The position numbers and the translations under genes are program-made. Shown here piece after piece: positions 24,829-37,100 of a stretch of DNA of 64,000 nt. Source of the stretch: Coriaria nepalensis (Eukaryota > Streptophyta > Magnoliopsida > Cucurbitales > Coriariaceae); NCBI GenBank assembly GCA_027186245.1, contig CP114483.1:17194220-17258219 (forward strand), in the 5' to 3' direction. The first letter of the stretch is position 1, and each line of letters begins with the position of its first letter. Below the pieces are notes generated by a model. It worked only from the letters and a program-made list of their open reading frames with translations, was not told where the DNA came from and ran no database searches.

Positions 24829-25708
24829 TAGATCAACTGCAAGTTATGCACGAAAGTCATGTTCAAATGCCGAATTTCGTTCAAAGTGATTTAGAATGAT
24901 TTTCTGACTAAAAGAGACGTAAAAATATGACTTTAAGGCTAAAAAAATGCATAGTTGCCTTCAATAGATCAATTGCAAGTTATGCATGAAAGTCGCGTTT
25001 GAAATGCAAAAAGAGATATGGTCTGAAGTGCCTTCAAACAATTTAATGATTGAAAAGACTGAGTGACATGCTTTTTAATGGTAAAATAATGCATTGTTGT
25101 CTTCAATAGATTAATTGCAAGTTATGTAATAAAATCATGTTTGAAGGGAAAAAATAGAATTCGTTCGACTTAATTTAGAATGATTTAACGACTAGAAGAG
25201 ACTCATTGGCATGACTTTATGGCTAAACAAATGCAATGTTGACTTCAATAGATCAACTGCAAGTTATGCACGAAAGTGATGTTCAAATGCCGAATTTCGT
25301 TCGAAGTGATTGAGAATGATTTTCTGACTAAAAGAGACGTAAAAATATGACTTTAAGGCTAAAAAAATGCATAGTTGCCTTCAATAGATCAATTGCAAGT
25401 TATGCATGAAAGTCGCGTTTTAAATGCAAAGAGAGATATGGTCCGAAGTGCCTTCAAACAATTTAATGATTGAAAAGACTGAGTGACATGCTTTTTAATG
25501 GTAAAATAATGCATTGTTGTCTTCAATAAATTAATTGCAAGTTATGTAATAAAATCATGTTTGAAGGGAAAAAATAGAATTCGTTCGACTTAATTTAGAA
25601 TGATTTAACGACTAGAAGAGACTCATTGGCATGACTTTAAGGCTAAACAAATGCATTGTTGACTTCAATAGATCAACTGCAAGTTATGCACGAAAGTCAT
25701 GTTCAAAT

Positions 25709-25711
25709 GCG
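25709..25711 (+). repeat. Single-base deletion (one C of gccgaattt)
   Basis: The A/B junction reads atgcgaattt in place of atgccgaattt, which restores the register. It is not present in the counterpart near 20670 or in any neighbouring unit. Confidence 0.9.
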
Positions 25712-27039
25712 AATTTCATTCGTAGTGATTTAGAATGATTTTCTGACTAAAAGAGATGCAAAAATATGACTTTAAGGCTAAAAAAATGCATAGTTGCCTT
25801 CAATAGATCAATTGCAAGTTATGCATGAAAGTCGCGTTTGAAATGCAAAAAGAGATATGGTCTGAAGTGCCTTCAAACAATTTAATGATTGAAAAGACTG
25901 AGTGACATGCTTTTTAATGGTAAAATAATGCATTGTTGTCTTCAATAGATTAATTGCAAGTTATGTAATAAAATCATGTTTGAAGGGAAAAAATAGAATT
26001 CGTTCGACTTAATTTAGAATGATTTAACGACTAGAAGCGACTGATTGACTTGACTTTAACGCTAAACAAATGCATTGTTGACTTCAATAGATCAACTGCA
26101 AGTTATGCACGAAAGTCATGTTCAAATGCCGAATTTCGTTCAAAGTGATTTAGAATGATTTTCTGACTAAAAGAGACGTAAAAATATGACTTTAAGGCTA
26201 AAAAAATGCATAGTTGCCTTCAATAGATCAATTGCAAGTTACGCATGAAAGTCGCGTTTTAAATGCAAAAAGAGATATGGTCCGAAGTGCCTTCAAACAA
26301 TTTAATGATTGAAAAGACTGAGTGACATGCTTTTTAATGGTAAAATAATGCATTGTTGTCTTCAATAGATTAATTGCAAGTTATGTAATAAAATCATGTT
26401 TGAAGGGAAAAAATAGAATTCGTTCGACTTAATTTAGAATGATTTAACGACTAGAAGCGACTGATTGACTTGACTTTAACGCTAAACAAATGCATTGTTG
26501 ACTTCAATAGATCAACTGCAAGTTATGCACGAAAGTCATGTTCAAATGCCGAATTTCGTTCAAAGTGATTTAGAATGATTTTCTGACTAAAAGAGACGCA
26601 AAAATATGACTTTAAGGCTAAAAAAATGCATAGTTGCCTTCAATAGATCAATTGCAAGTTATGCATGAAAGTCGCGTTTGAAATGCAAAAAGAGATATGG
26701 TCGGAAGTGCCTTCAAACAATTTAATGATTGAAAAGACTGAGTAACATGCTTTTTAATAGTAAAATAATGCATTGTTGTCTTCAATAGATTAATTGCAAG
26801 TTATGTAATAAAATCATGTTTGAAGGGAAAAAATAGAATTCGTTCGACTTAATTTAGAATGATTTAACGACTAGAGGAGACTCATTGGCATGACTTTATG
26901 GCTAAACAAATGCAATGTTGACTTCAATAGATCAACTGCAAGTTATGCACGAAAGTCATGTTCAAATGCCGAATTTCGTTCAAAGTGATTTAGAATGATT
27001 TACTGACTAAAAGAGACGCAAAAATATGACTTTAAGGCT

Positions 27040-27045
27040 AAAAAA
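27040..27045 (+). repeat. Single-base deletion (A-run of 6 in place of 7)
   Basis: In monomer B the run after ggct has six A where the normal unit has seven. Homopolymer length changes are also a common sequencing error, so this one is less certain to be biological. Confidence 0.8.
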
Positions 27046-29539
27046 TGCATAGTTGCCTTCAATAGATCAATTGCAAGTTATGCATGAAAGTCGCGTTTTA
27101 AATGCAAAAAGAGATATGGTCCGAAGTGCCTTCAAACAATTTAATGATTGAAAAGACTGAGTGACATGCATTTTAATGGTAAAATAATGCATTGTTGTCT
27201 TCAATAGATTAATTGCAAGTTATGTAATAAAATCATGTTTGAAGGGAAAAAATAGAATTCGTTCGACTTAATTTAGAATGATTTAACGACTAGAAGAGAC
27301 TCATTGGCATGACTTTATGGCTAAACAAATGCAATGTTGACTTCAATAGATCAACTGCAAGTTATGCACGAAAGTGATGTTCAAATGCCGAATTTCGTTC
27401 GAAGTGATTTAGAATGATTTTCTGACTAAAAGAGACGTAAAAATATGACTTTAAGGCTAAAAAAATGCATAGTTGCCTTCAATAGATCAATTGCAAGTTA
27501 TGCATGAAAGTCGCGTTTTAAATGCAAAGAGAGATATGGTCCGAAGTGCCTTCAAACAATTTAATGATTGAAAAGACTGAGTGACATGCTTTTTAATGGT
27601 AAAATAATGCATTGTTGTCTTCAATAAATTAATTGCAAGTTATGTAATAAAATCATGTTTGAAGGGAAAAAATAGAATTCGTTCGACTTAATTTAGAATG
27701 ATTTAACGACTAGAAGAGACTCATTGGCATGACTTTAAGGCTAAACAAATGCATTGTTGACTTCAATAGATCAACTGCAAGTTATGCACGAAAGTCATGT
27801 TCAAATGCCGAATTTCATTCGTAGTGATTTAGAATGATTTTCTGACTAAAAGAGATGCAAAAATATGACTTTAAGGCTAAAAAAATGCATAGTTGCCTTC
27901 AATAGATCAATTGCAAGTTATGCATGAAAGTCGCGTTTGAAATGCAAAAAGAGATATGGTCTGAAGTGCCTTCAAACAATTTAATGATTGAAAAGACTGA
28001 GTGACATGCTTTTTAATGGTAAAATAATGCATTGTTGTCTTCAATAGATTAATTGCAAGTTATGTAATAAAATCATGTTTGAAGGGAAAAAATAGAATTC
28101 GTTCGACTTAATTTAGAATGATTTAACGACTAGAAGCGACTGATTGACTTGACTTTAACGCTAAACAAATGCATTGTTGACTTCAATAGATCAACTGCAA
28201 GTTATGCACGAAAGTCATGTTCAAATGCCGAATTTCGTTCAAAGTGATTTAGAATGATTTTCTGACTAAAAGAGACGTAAAAATATGACTTTAAGGCTAA
28301 AAAAATGCATAGTTGCCTTCAATAGATCAATTGCAAGTTACGCATGAAAGTCGCGTTTTAAATGCAAAAAGAGATATGGTCCGAAGTGCCTTCAAACAAT
28401 TTAATGAATGAAAAGACTGAGTGACATGCTTTTTAATGGTAAAATAATGCATTGTTGTCTTCAATAGATTAATTGCAAGTTATGTAATAAAATCATGTTT
28501 GAAGGGAAAAAATAGAATTCGTTCGACTTAATTTAGAATGATTTAACGACTAGAAGCGACTGATTGACTTGACTTTAACGCTAGACAAATGCATTGTTGA
28601 CTTCAATAGATCAACTGCAAGTTATGCACGAAAGTCATGTTCAAATGCCGAATTTCATTCGTAGTGATTTAGAATGATTTTCTGACTAAAAGAGACGCAA
28701 AAATATGACTTTAAGGCTAAAAAAATGCATAGTTGCCTTCAATAGATCAATTGCAAGTTATGCATGAAAGTCGCGTTTGAAATGCAAAAAGAGATATGGT
28801 CTGAAGTGCCTTCAAACAATTTAATGATTGAAAAGACTGAGTGACATGCTTTTTAATGGTAAAATAATGCATTGTTGTCTTCAATAGATTAATTGCAAGT
28901 TATGTAATAAAATCATGTTTGAAGGGAAAAAATAGAATTCGTTCGACTTAATTTAGAATGATTTAACGACTAGAAGCGACTGATTGACTTGACTTTAACG
29001 CTAAACAAATGCATTGTTGACTTCAATAGATCAACTGCAAGTTATGCACGAAAGTCATGTTCAAATGCCGAATTTCGTTCAAAGTGATTTAGAATGATTT
29101 TCTGACTAAAAGAGACGTAAAAATATGACTTTAAGGCTAAAAAAATGCATAGTTGCCTTCAATAGATCAATTGCAAGTTACGCATGAAAGTCGCGTTTTA
29201 AATGCAAAAAGAGATATGGTCCGAAGTGCCTTCAAACAATTTAATGATTGAAAAGACTGAGTGACATGCATTTTAATGGTAAAATAATGCATTGTTGTCT
29301 TCAATAGATTAATTGCAAGTTATGTAATAAAATCATGTTTGAAGGGAAAAAATAGAATTCGTTCGACTTAATTTAGAATGATTTAACGACTAGAAGAGAC
29401 TCATTGGCATGACTTTAAGGCTAAACAAATGCATTGTTGACCTCAATAGATCAACTGCAAGTTATGCACGAAAGTCATGTTCAAATGCCGAATTTCATTC
29501 GTAGTGATTTAGAATGATTTTCTGACTAAAAGAGACGCA

Positions 29540-32130
29540 AAAATATGACTTTAAGGCTAAAAAAATGCATAGTTGCCTTCAATAGATCAATTGCAAGTTA
29601 TGCATGAAAGTCGCGTTTCAAATGCAAAAAGGGATATGGTCTGAAGTGCCTTCAAACAATTTAATGATTGAAAAGACTGAGTGACATGCTTTTTAATAGT
29701 AAAATAATGCATTGTTGTCTTCAATAGATTAATTGCAAGTTATGTAATAAAATCATGTTTGAAGGGAAAAAATAGAATTCGTTCGACTTAATTTAGAATG
29801 ATTTAACGACTAGAAGAGACTCATTGGCATGAATTTAAGGCTAAACAAATGCATTGTTGACCTCAATAGATCAACTGCAAGTTATGCACGAAAGTCATGT
29901 TCAAATGCCGAATTTCGTTCGAAGTGATTTAGAATGATTTTCTGACTAAAAGAGACGCAAAAATATGACTTTAAGGCTAAAAAAATGTATAGTTGCCTTC
30001 AATAGATCAATTGCAAGTTATGCATGAAAGTCGCGTTTGAAATGCAAAAGGAGATATGGTTCGAAGTGCCTTCAAATAATTTAATGATTGAAAAGACTGA
30101 GTGATATGCTTTTTAATGGTAAAATAATGCATTGTTGTCTTCAATAGATTAATTGGAAGTTATGTAATAAAATCATGGTTGAAGGGAAAAAATAGAATTC
30201 GTTCGACTTAATTTAGAATGATTTAACGACTAGAAGAGACTCATTGGCATGACTTTAAGGCTAAACAAATGCATTGTTGACTTCAATAGATCAACTGCAA
30301 GTTATGCACGAAAGTCATCTTCAAATGCCGAATTTCATTCGTAGTGATTTAGAATGATTTTCTGACTAAAAGAGACGCAAAAATATGACTTTAAGGCTAA
30401 AAAAATGCATAGTTGCCTTCAATAGATCAATTGCAAGTTATGCATGAAAGTCGCGTTTGAAATGCAAAAAGAGATATGGTCTGAAGTGCCTTCAAACAAT
30501 TTAATGATTGAAAAGACTGAGTGACATGCTTTTTAATAGTAAAATAATGCATTGTTGTCTTCAATAGATTAATTGCAAGTTATGTAATAAAATCATGTTT
30601 GAAGGGAAAAAATAGAATTCGGTCGACTTAATTTAGAATGATTTAACGACTAGAGGAGACTCATTGGCATGACTTTATGGCTAAACAAATGCATTGTTGA
30701 CTTCAATAGATCAACTGCAAGTTATGCACGAAAGTCATGTTCAAATGCCGAATTTCGTTCAAAGTGATTTAGAATGATTTTCTGACTAAAAGAGACGTAA
30801 AAATATGACTTTAAGGCTAAAAAAATGCATAGTTGCCTTCAATAGATCAATTGCAAGTTATGCATGAAAGTCGCGTTTCAAATGCAAAAAGGGATATGGT
30901 CTGAAGTGCCTTCAAACAATTTAATGATTGAAAAGACTGAGTGACATGCTTTTTAATAGTAAAATAATGCATTGTTGTCTTCAATAGATTAATTGCAAGT
31001 TATGTAATAAAATCATGTTTGAAGGGAAAAAATAGAATTCGTTCGACTTAATTTAGAATGATTTAACGACTAGAAGAGACTCATTGGCATGAATTTAAGG
31101 CTAAACAAATGCATTGTTGACCTCAATAGATCAACTGCAAGTTATGCACGAAAGTCATGTTCAAATGCCGAATTTCGTTCGAAGTGATTTAGAATGATTT
31201 TCTGACTAAAAGAGACGCAAAAATATGACTTTAAGGCTAAAAAAATGTATAGTTGCCTTCAATAGATCAATTGCAAGTTATGCATGAAAGTCGCGTTTGA
31301 AATGCAAAAGGAGATATGGTTCGAAGTGCCTTCAAATAATTTAATGATTGAAAAGACTGAGTGATATGCTTTTTAATGGTAAAATAATGCATTGTTGTCT
31401 TCAATAGATTAATTGGAAGTTATGTAATAAAATCATGGTTGAAGGGAAAAAATAGAATTCGTTCGACTTAATTTAGAATGATTTAACGACTAGAAGAGAC
31501 TCATTGGCATGACTTTAAGGCTAAACAAATGCATTGTTGACTTCAATAGATCAACTGCAAGTTATGCACGAAAGTCATCTTCAAATGCCGAATTTCATTC
31601 GTAGTGATTTAGAATGATTTTCTGACTAAAAGAGACGCAAAAATATGACTTTAAGGCTAAAAAAATGCATAGTTGCCTTCAATAGATCAATTGCAAGTTA
31701 TGCATGAAAGTCGCGTTTGAAATGCAAAAAGAGATATGGTCTGAAGTGCCTTCAAACAATTTAATGATTGAAAAGACTGAGTGACATGCTTTTTAATAGT
31801 AAAATAATGCATTGTTGTCTTCAATAGATTAATTGCAAGTTATGTAATAAAATCATGTTTGAAGGGAAAAAATAGAATTCGGTCGACTTAATTTAGAATG
31901 ATTTAACGACTAGAGGAGACTCATTGGCATGACTTTATGGCTAAACAAATGCATTGTTGACTTCAATAGATCAACTGCAAGTTATGCACGAAAGTCATGT
32001 TCAAATGCCGAATTTCGTTCAAAGTGATTTAGAATGATTTTCTGACTAAAAGAGACGTAAAAATATAACTTTAAGGCTAAAAAAATGCATAGTTGCCTTC
32101 AATAGATCAATTGCAAGTTATGCATGAAAG
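29540..32130 (+). repeat. Tandem duplication of three units (1260 bp)
   Basis: The stretch 29540-30870 is repeated immediately as 30800-32130. Both copies carry, in order, tttcaaatgcaaaaaggg, gaatttaagg, gacctcaat, ttcaaataat, catggttg, aagtcatctt and ggtcgac with gaggag. Only one difference is visible (atataac near 32067). The corresponding region of the other large copy (from about 35900) has this block once, so this is either a later duplication here or a later loss there. Confidence 0.82.
30617..30656 (+). repeat. SalI-creating A variant (GGTCGAC with gaggag)
   Basis: A T-to-G change after the EcoRI site turns gttcgac into GTCGAC, a SalI site (30622-30627). It is linked to gaggag in place of gaagag about 28 bp downstream. 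The same pair occurs at 31882, 33142, 36922, 38182, 39442, 39862, 45741, 46161, 58761, 61281 and 63381, twelve in all and none left of 30.6 kb. The gaggag change also occurs without the SalI change (for example near 21837, 26875, 47873 and 52073), so gaggag is probably the older of the two. Confidence 0.9.
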
Positions 32131-34159
32131 TCGCGTTTTAAATGCAAAAAGAGATATGGTCCGAAGTGCCTTCAAACAATTTAATGATTGAAAAGACTGA
32201 GTGACATGCTTTTTAATGGTAAAATAATGCATTGTTGTCTTCAATAGATTAATTGCAAGTTATGTAATAAAATCATGTTTCAAGGGAAAAAATAGAATTC
32301 GTTCGACTTAATTTAGAATGATTTAACGACTAGAAGCGACTGATTGACTTGACTTTAACGCTAAACAAATGCATTGTTGACTTCAATAGATCAACTGCAA
32401 GTTATGCACGAAAGTCATGTTCAAATGCCGAATTTCATTCGTAGTGATTTAGAATGATTTTCTGACTAAAAGGGACGCAAAAATATGACTTTAAGGCTAA
32501 AAAAATGCATAGTTGCCTTCAATAGATCAATTGCAAGTTATGCATGAAAGTCCCGTTTTAAATGCAAAGAGAGATATGGTCCCAAGTGCCTTCAAACAAT
32601 TTAATGATTGAAAAGACTGAGTGACATGCTTTTTAATGGTAAAATAATGCATTGTTGTCTTCAATAGATTAATTGCAAGTTATGTAATAAAATCATGTTT
32701 CAAGGGAAAAAATAGAATTCGTTCGACTTAATTTAGAATGATTTAACGACTAGAAGCGACTGATTGACTTGACTTTAACGCTAAACAAATGCATTGTTGA
32801 CTTCAATAGATCAACTGCAAGTTATGCACGAAAGTCATGTTCAAATGCCGAATTTCATTCGTAGTGATTTAGAATGATTTTCTGACTAAAAGAGACGCAA
32901 AAATATGACTTTAAGGCTAAAAAAATGCATAGTTGCCTTCAATAGATCAATTGCAAGTTATGCATGAAAGTCGCGTTTGAAATGCAAAGAGAGATATGGT
33001 CCGAAGTGCCTTCAAACAATTTAATGATTGAAAAGACTGAGTGACATGCTTTTTAATGGTAAAATAATGCATTGTTGTCTTCAATAAATTAATTGCAAGT
33101 TATGTAATAAAATCATGTTTGAAGGGAAAAAATAGAATTCGGTCGACTTAATTTAGAATGATTTAACGACTAGAGGAGACTCATTGGCATGACTTTATGG
33201 CTAAACAAATGCATTGTTGACTTCAATAGATCAACTGCAAGTTATGCACGAAAGTCATGTTCAAATGCCGAATTTTGTTCAAAGTGATTTAGAATGATTT
33301 TCTGACTAAAAGAGACGTAAAAATATGACTTTAAGGCTAAAAAAATGCATAGTTGCCTTCAATAGATCAATTGCAAGTTATGCATGAAAGTCGCGTTTTA
33401 AATGCAAAAAGAGATATGGTCCGAAGTGCCTTCAAACAATTTAATGATTGAAAAGACTGAGTGACATGCTTTTTAATGGTAAAATAATGCATTGTTGTCT
33501 TCAATAGATTAATTGCAAGTTATGTAATAAAATCATGTTTCAAGGGAAAAAATAGAATTCGTTCGACTTAACTTAGAATGATTTAACGACTAGAAGCGAC
33601 TGATTGACTTGACTTTAACGCTAAACAAATGCATTGTTGACTTCAATAGATCAACTGCAAGTTATGCACGAAAGTCATGTTCAAATGCCGAATTTCATTC
33701 GTAGTGATTTAGAATGATTTTCTGACTAAAAGAGACGCAAAAATATGACTTTAAGGCTAAAAAAATGCATAGTTGCCTTCAATAGATCAATTGCAAGTTA
33801 TGCATGAAAGTCGCGTTTTAAATGCAAAGAGAGATATGGTCCGAAGTGCCTTCAAACAATTTAATGATTGAAAAGACTGAGTGACATGCTTTTTAATGGT
33901 AAAATAATGCATTGTTGTCTTCAATAGATTAATTGCAAGTTATGTAATAAAATCATGTTTCAAGGGAAAAAATAGAATTCGTTCGACTTAATTTAGAATG
34001 ATTTAACGACTAGAAGCGACTGATTGACTTGACTTTAACGCTAAACAAATGCATTGTTGACTTCAATAGATCAACTGCAAGTTATGCACGAAAGTCATGT
34101 TCAAATGCCGAATTTCATTCGTAGTGATTTAGAATGATTTTCTGACTAAAAGAGACGCA

Positions 34160-37100
34160 AAAATATGACTTTAAGGCTAAAAAAATGCATAGTTGCCTTC
34201 AATAGATCAATTGCAAGTTATGCATGAAAGTCGCGTTTGAAATGCAAAAAGAGATATGGTCTGAAGTGCCTTCAAACAATTTAATGATTGAAAAGACTGA
34301 GTGACATGCTTTTTAATGGTAAAATAATGCATTGTTGTCTTCAATAGATTAATTGCAAGTTATGTAATAAAATCATGTTTGAAGGGAAAAAATAGAATTC
34401 GTTCGACTTAATTTAGAATGATTTAACGACTAGAAGCGACTGATTGACTTGACTTTAACGCTAAACAAATGCATTGTTGACTTCAATAGATCAACTGCAA
34501 GTTATGCACGAAAGTCATGTTCAAATGCCGAATTTCGTTCAAAGTGATTTAGAATGATTTTCTGACTAAAAGAGACGTAAAAATATGACTTTAAGGCTAA
34601 AAAAATGCATAGTTGCCTTCAATAGATCAATTGCAAGTTACGCATGAAAGTCGCGTTTTAAATGCAAAAAGAGATATGGTCCGAAGTGCCTTCAAACAAT
34701 TTAATGAATGAAAAGACTGAGTGACATGCTTTTTAATGGTAAAATAATGCATTGTTGTCTTCAATAGATTAATTGCAAGTTATGTAATAAAATCATGTTT
34801 GAAGGGAAAAAATAGAATTCGTTCGACTTAATTTAGAATGATTTAACGACTAGAAGCGACTGATTGACTTGACTTTAACGCTAGACAAATGCATTGTTGA
34901 CTTCAATAGATCAACTGCAAGTTATGCACGAAAGTCATGTTCAAATGCCGAATTTCATTCGTAGTGATTTAGAATGATTTTCTGACTAAAAGAGACGCAA
35001 AAATATGACTTTAAGGCTAAAAAAATGCATAGTTGCCTTCAATAGATCAATTGCAAGTTATGCATGAAAGTCGCGTTTGAAATGCAAAAAGAGATATGGT
35101 CTGAAGTGCCTTCAAACAATTTAATGATTGAAAAGACTGAGTGACATGCTTTTTAATGGTAAAATAATGCATTGTTGTCTTCAATAGATTAATTGCAAGT
35201 TATGTAATAAAATCATGTTTGAAGGGAAAAAATAGAATTCGTTCGACTTAATTTAGAATGATTTAACGACTAGAAGCGACTGATTGACTTGACTTTAACG
35301 CTAAACAAATGCATTGTTGACTTCAATAGATCAACTGCAAGTTATGCACGAAAGTCATGTTCAAATGCCGAATTTCGTTCAAAGTGATTTAGAATGATTT
35401 TCTGACTAAAAGAGACGTAAAAATATGACTTTAAGGCTAAAAAAATGCATAGTTGCCTTCAATAGATCAATTGCAAGTTACGCATGAAAGTCGCGTTTTA
35501 AATGCAAAAAGAGATATGGTCCGAAGTGCCTTCAAACAATTTAATGATTGAAAAGACTGAGTGACATGCATTTTAATGGTAAAATAATGCATTGTTGTCT
35601 TCAATAGATTAATTGCAAGTTATGTAATAAAATCATGTTTGAAGGGAAAAAATAGAATTCGTTCGACTTAATTTAGAATGATTTAACGACTAGAAGAGAC
35701 TCATTGGCATGACTTTAAGGCTAAACAAATGCATTGTTGACCTCAATAGATCAACTGCAAGTTATGCACGAAAGTCATGTTCAAATGCCGAATTTCATTC
35801 GTAGTGATTTAGAATGATTTTCTGACTAAAAGAGACGCAAAAATATGACTTTAAGGCTAAAAAAATGCATAGTTGCCTTCAATAGATCAATTGCAAGTTA
35901 TGCATGAAAGTCGCGTTTGAAATGCAAAAAGGGATATGGTCTGAAGTGCCTTCAAACAATTTAATGATTGAAAAGACTGAGTGACATGCTTTTTAATAGT
36001 AAAATAATGCATTGTTGTCTTCAATAGATTAATTGCAAGTTATGTAATAAAATCATGTTTGAAGGGAAAAAATAGAATTCGTTCGACTTAATTTAGAATG
36101 ATTTAACGACTAGAAGAGACTCATTGGCATGACTTTAAGGCTAAACAAATGCATTGTTGACCTCAATAGATCAACTGCAAGTTATGCACGAAAGTCATGT
36201 TCAAATGCCGAATTTCGTTCGAAGTGATTTAGAATGATTTTCTGACTAAAAGAGACGCAAAAATATGACTTTAAGGCTAAAAAAATGTATAGTTGCCTTC
36301 AATAGATCAATTGCAAGTTATGCATGAAAGTCGCGTTTGAAATGCAAAAGGAGATATGGTTCGAAGTGCCTTCAAATAATTTAATGATTGAAAAGACTGA
36401 GTGATATGCTTTTTAATGGTAAAATAATGCATTGTTGTCTTCAATAGATTAATTGGAAGTTATGTAATAAAATCATGGTTGAAGGGAAAAAATAGAATTC
36501 GTTCGACTTAATTTAGAATGATTTAACGACTAGAAGAGACTCATTGGCATGACTTTAAGGCTAAACAAATGCATTGTTGACTTCAATAGATCAACTGCAA
36601 GTTATGCACGAAAGTCATCTTCAAATGCCGAATTTCATTCGTAGTGATTTAGAATGATTTTCTGACTAAAAGAGACGCAAAAATATGACTTTAAGGCTAA
36701 AAAAATGCATAGTTGCCTTCAATAGATCAATTGCAAGTTATGCATGAAAGTCGCGTTTGAAATGCAAAAAGAGATATGGTCTGAAGTGCCTTCAAACAAT
36801 TTAATGATTGAAAAGACTGAGTGACATGCTTTTTAATAGTAAAATAATGCATTGTTGTCTTCAATAGATTAATTGCAAGTTATGTAATAAAATCATGTTT
36901 GAAGGGAAAAAATAGAATTCGGTCGACTTAATTTAGAATGATTTAACGACTAGAGGAGACTCATTGGCATGACTTTATGGCTAAACAAATGCATTGTTGA
37001 CTTCAATAGATCAACTGCAAGTTATGCACGAAAGTCATGTTCAAATGCCGAATTTCGTTCAAAGTGATTTAGAATGATTTTCTGACTAAAAGAGACGTAA

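Larger units (their letters stand above)
24830..29270 (+). repeat. Duplicated segment, copy 2 (12-unit offset)
   Basis: This is the right-hand copy of the 19790-24230 segment. It carries its own single-base deletions at 25710 and 27045 and a private tgagaat near 25310. Copy 1 carries a private inserted A at 21258 and tacattg near 21031. None of these is shared, so all arose after the duplication. Its right part (from about 27860) also belongs to a second, larger duplication, so the two events overlap. Confidence 0.8.
27860..34160 (+). repeat. Duplicated segment, 15-unit copy
   Basis: The left part (27860-30875) matches 34160-37175 at a 6300-bp offset with two differences seen (near 29610 and 29832). 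The right part (30820-34248) matches 35860-39288 at a 5040-bp offset with about three differences (near 30880, 31092 and 32067). The difference between the two offsets is exactly three units, which equals the internal tandem duplication at 29540-32130. Diagnostic markers include catggttg, aagtcatctt, ggtcgac, agggacgc, tcccgtttt, cccaagtg, gaattttgtt and cttaacttag. Confidence 0.82.
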
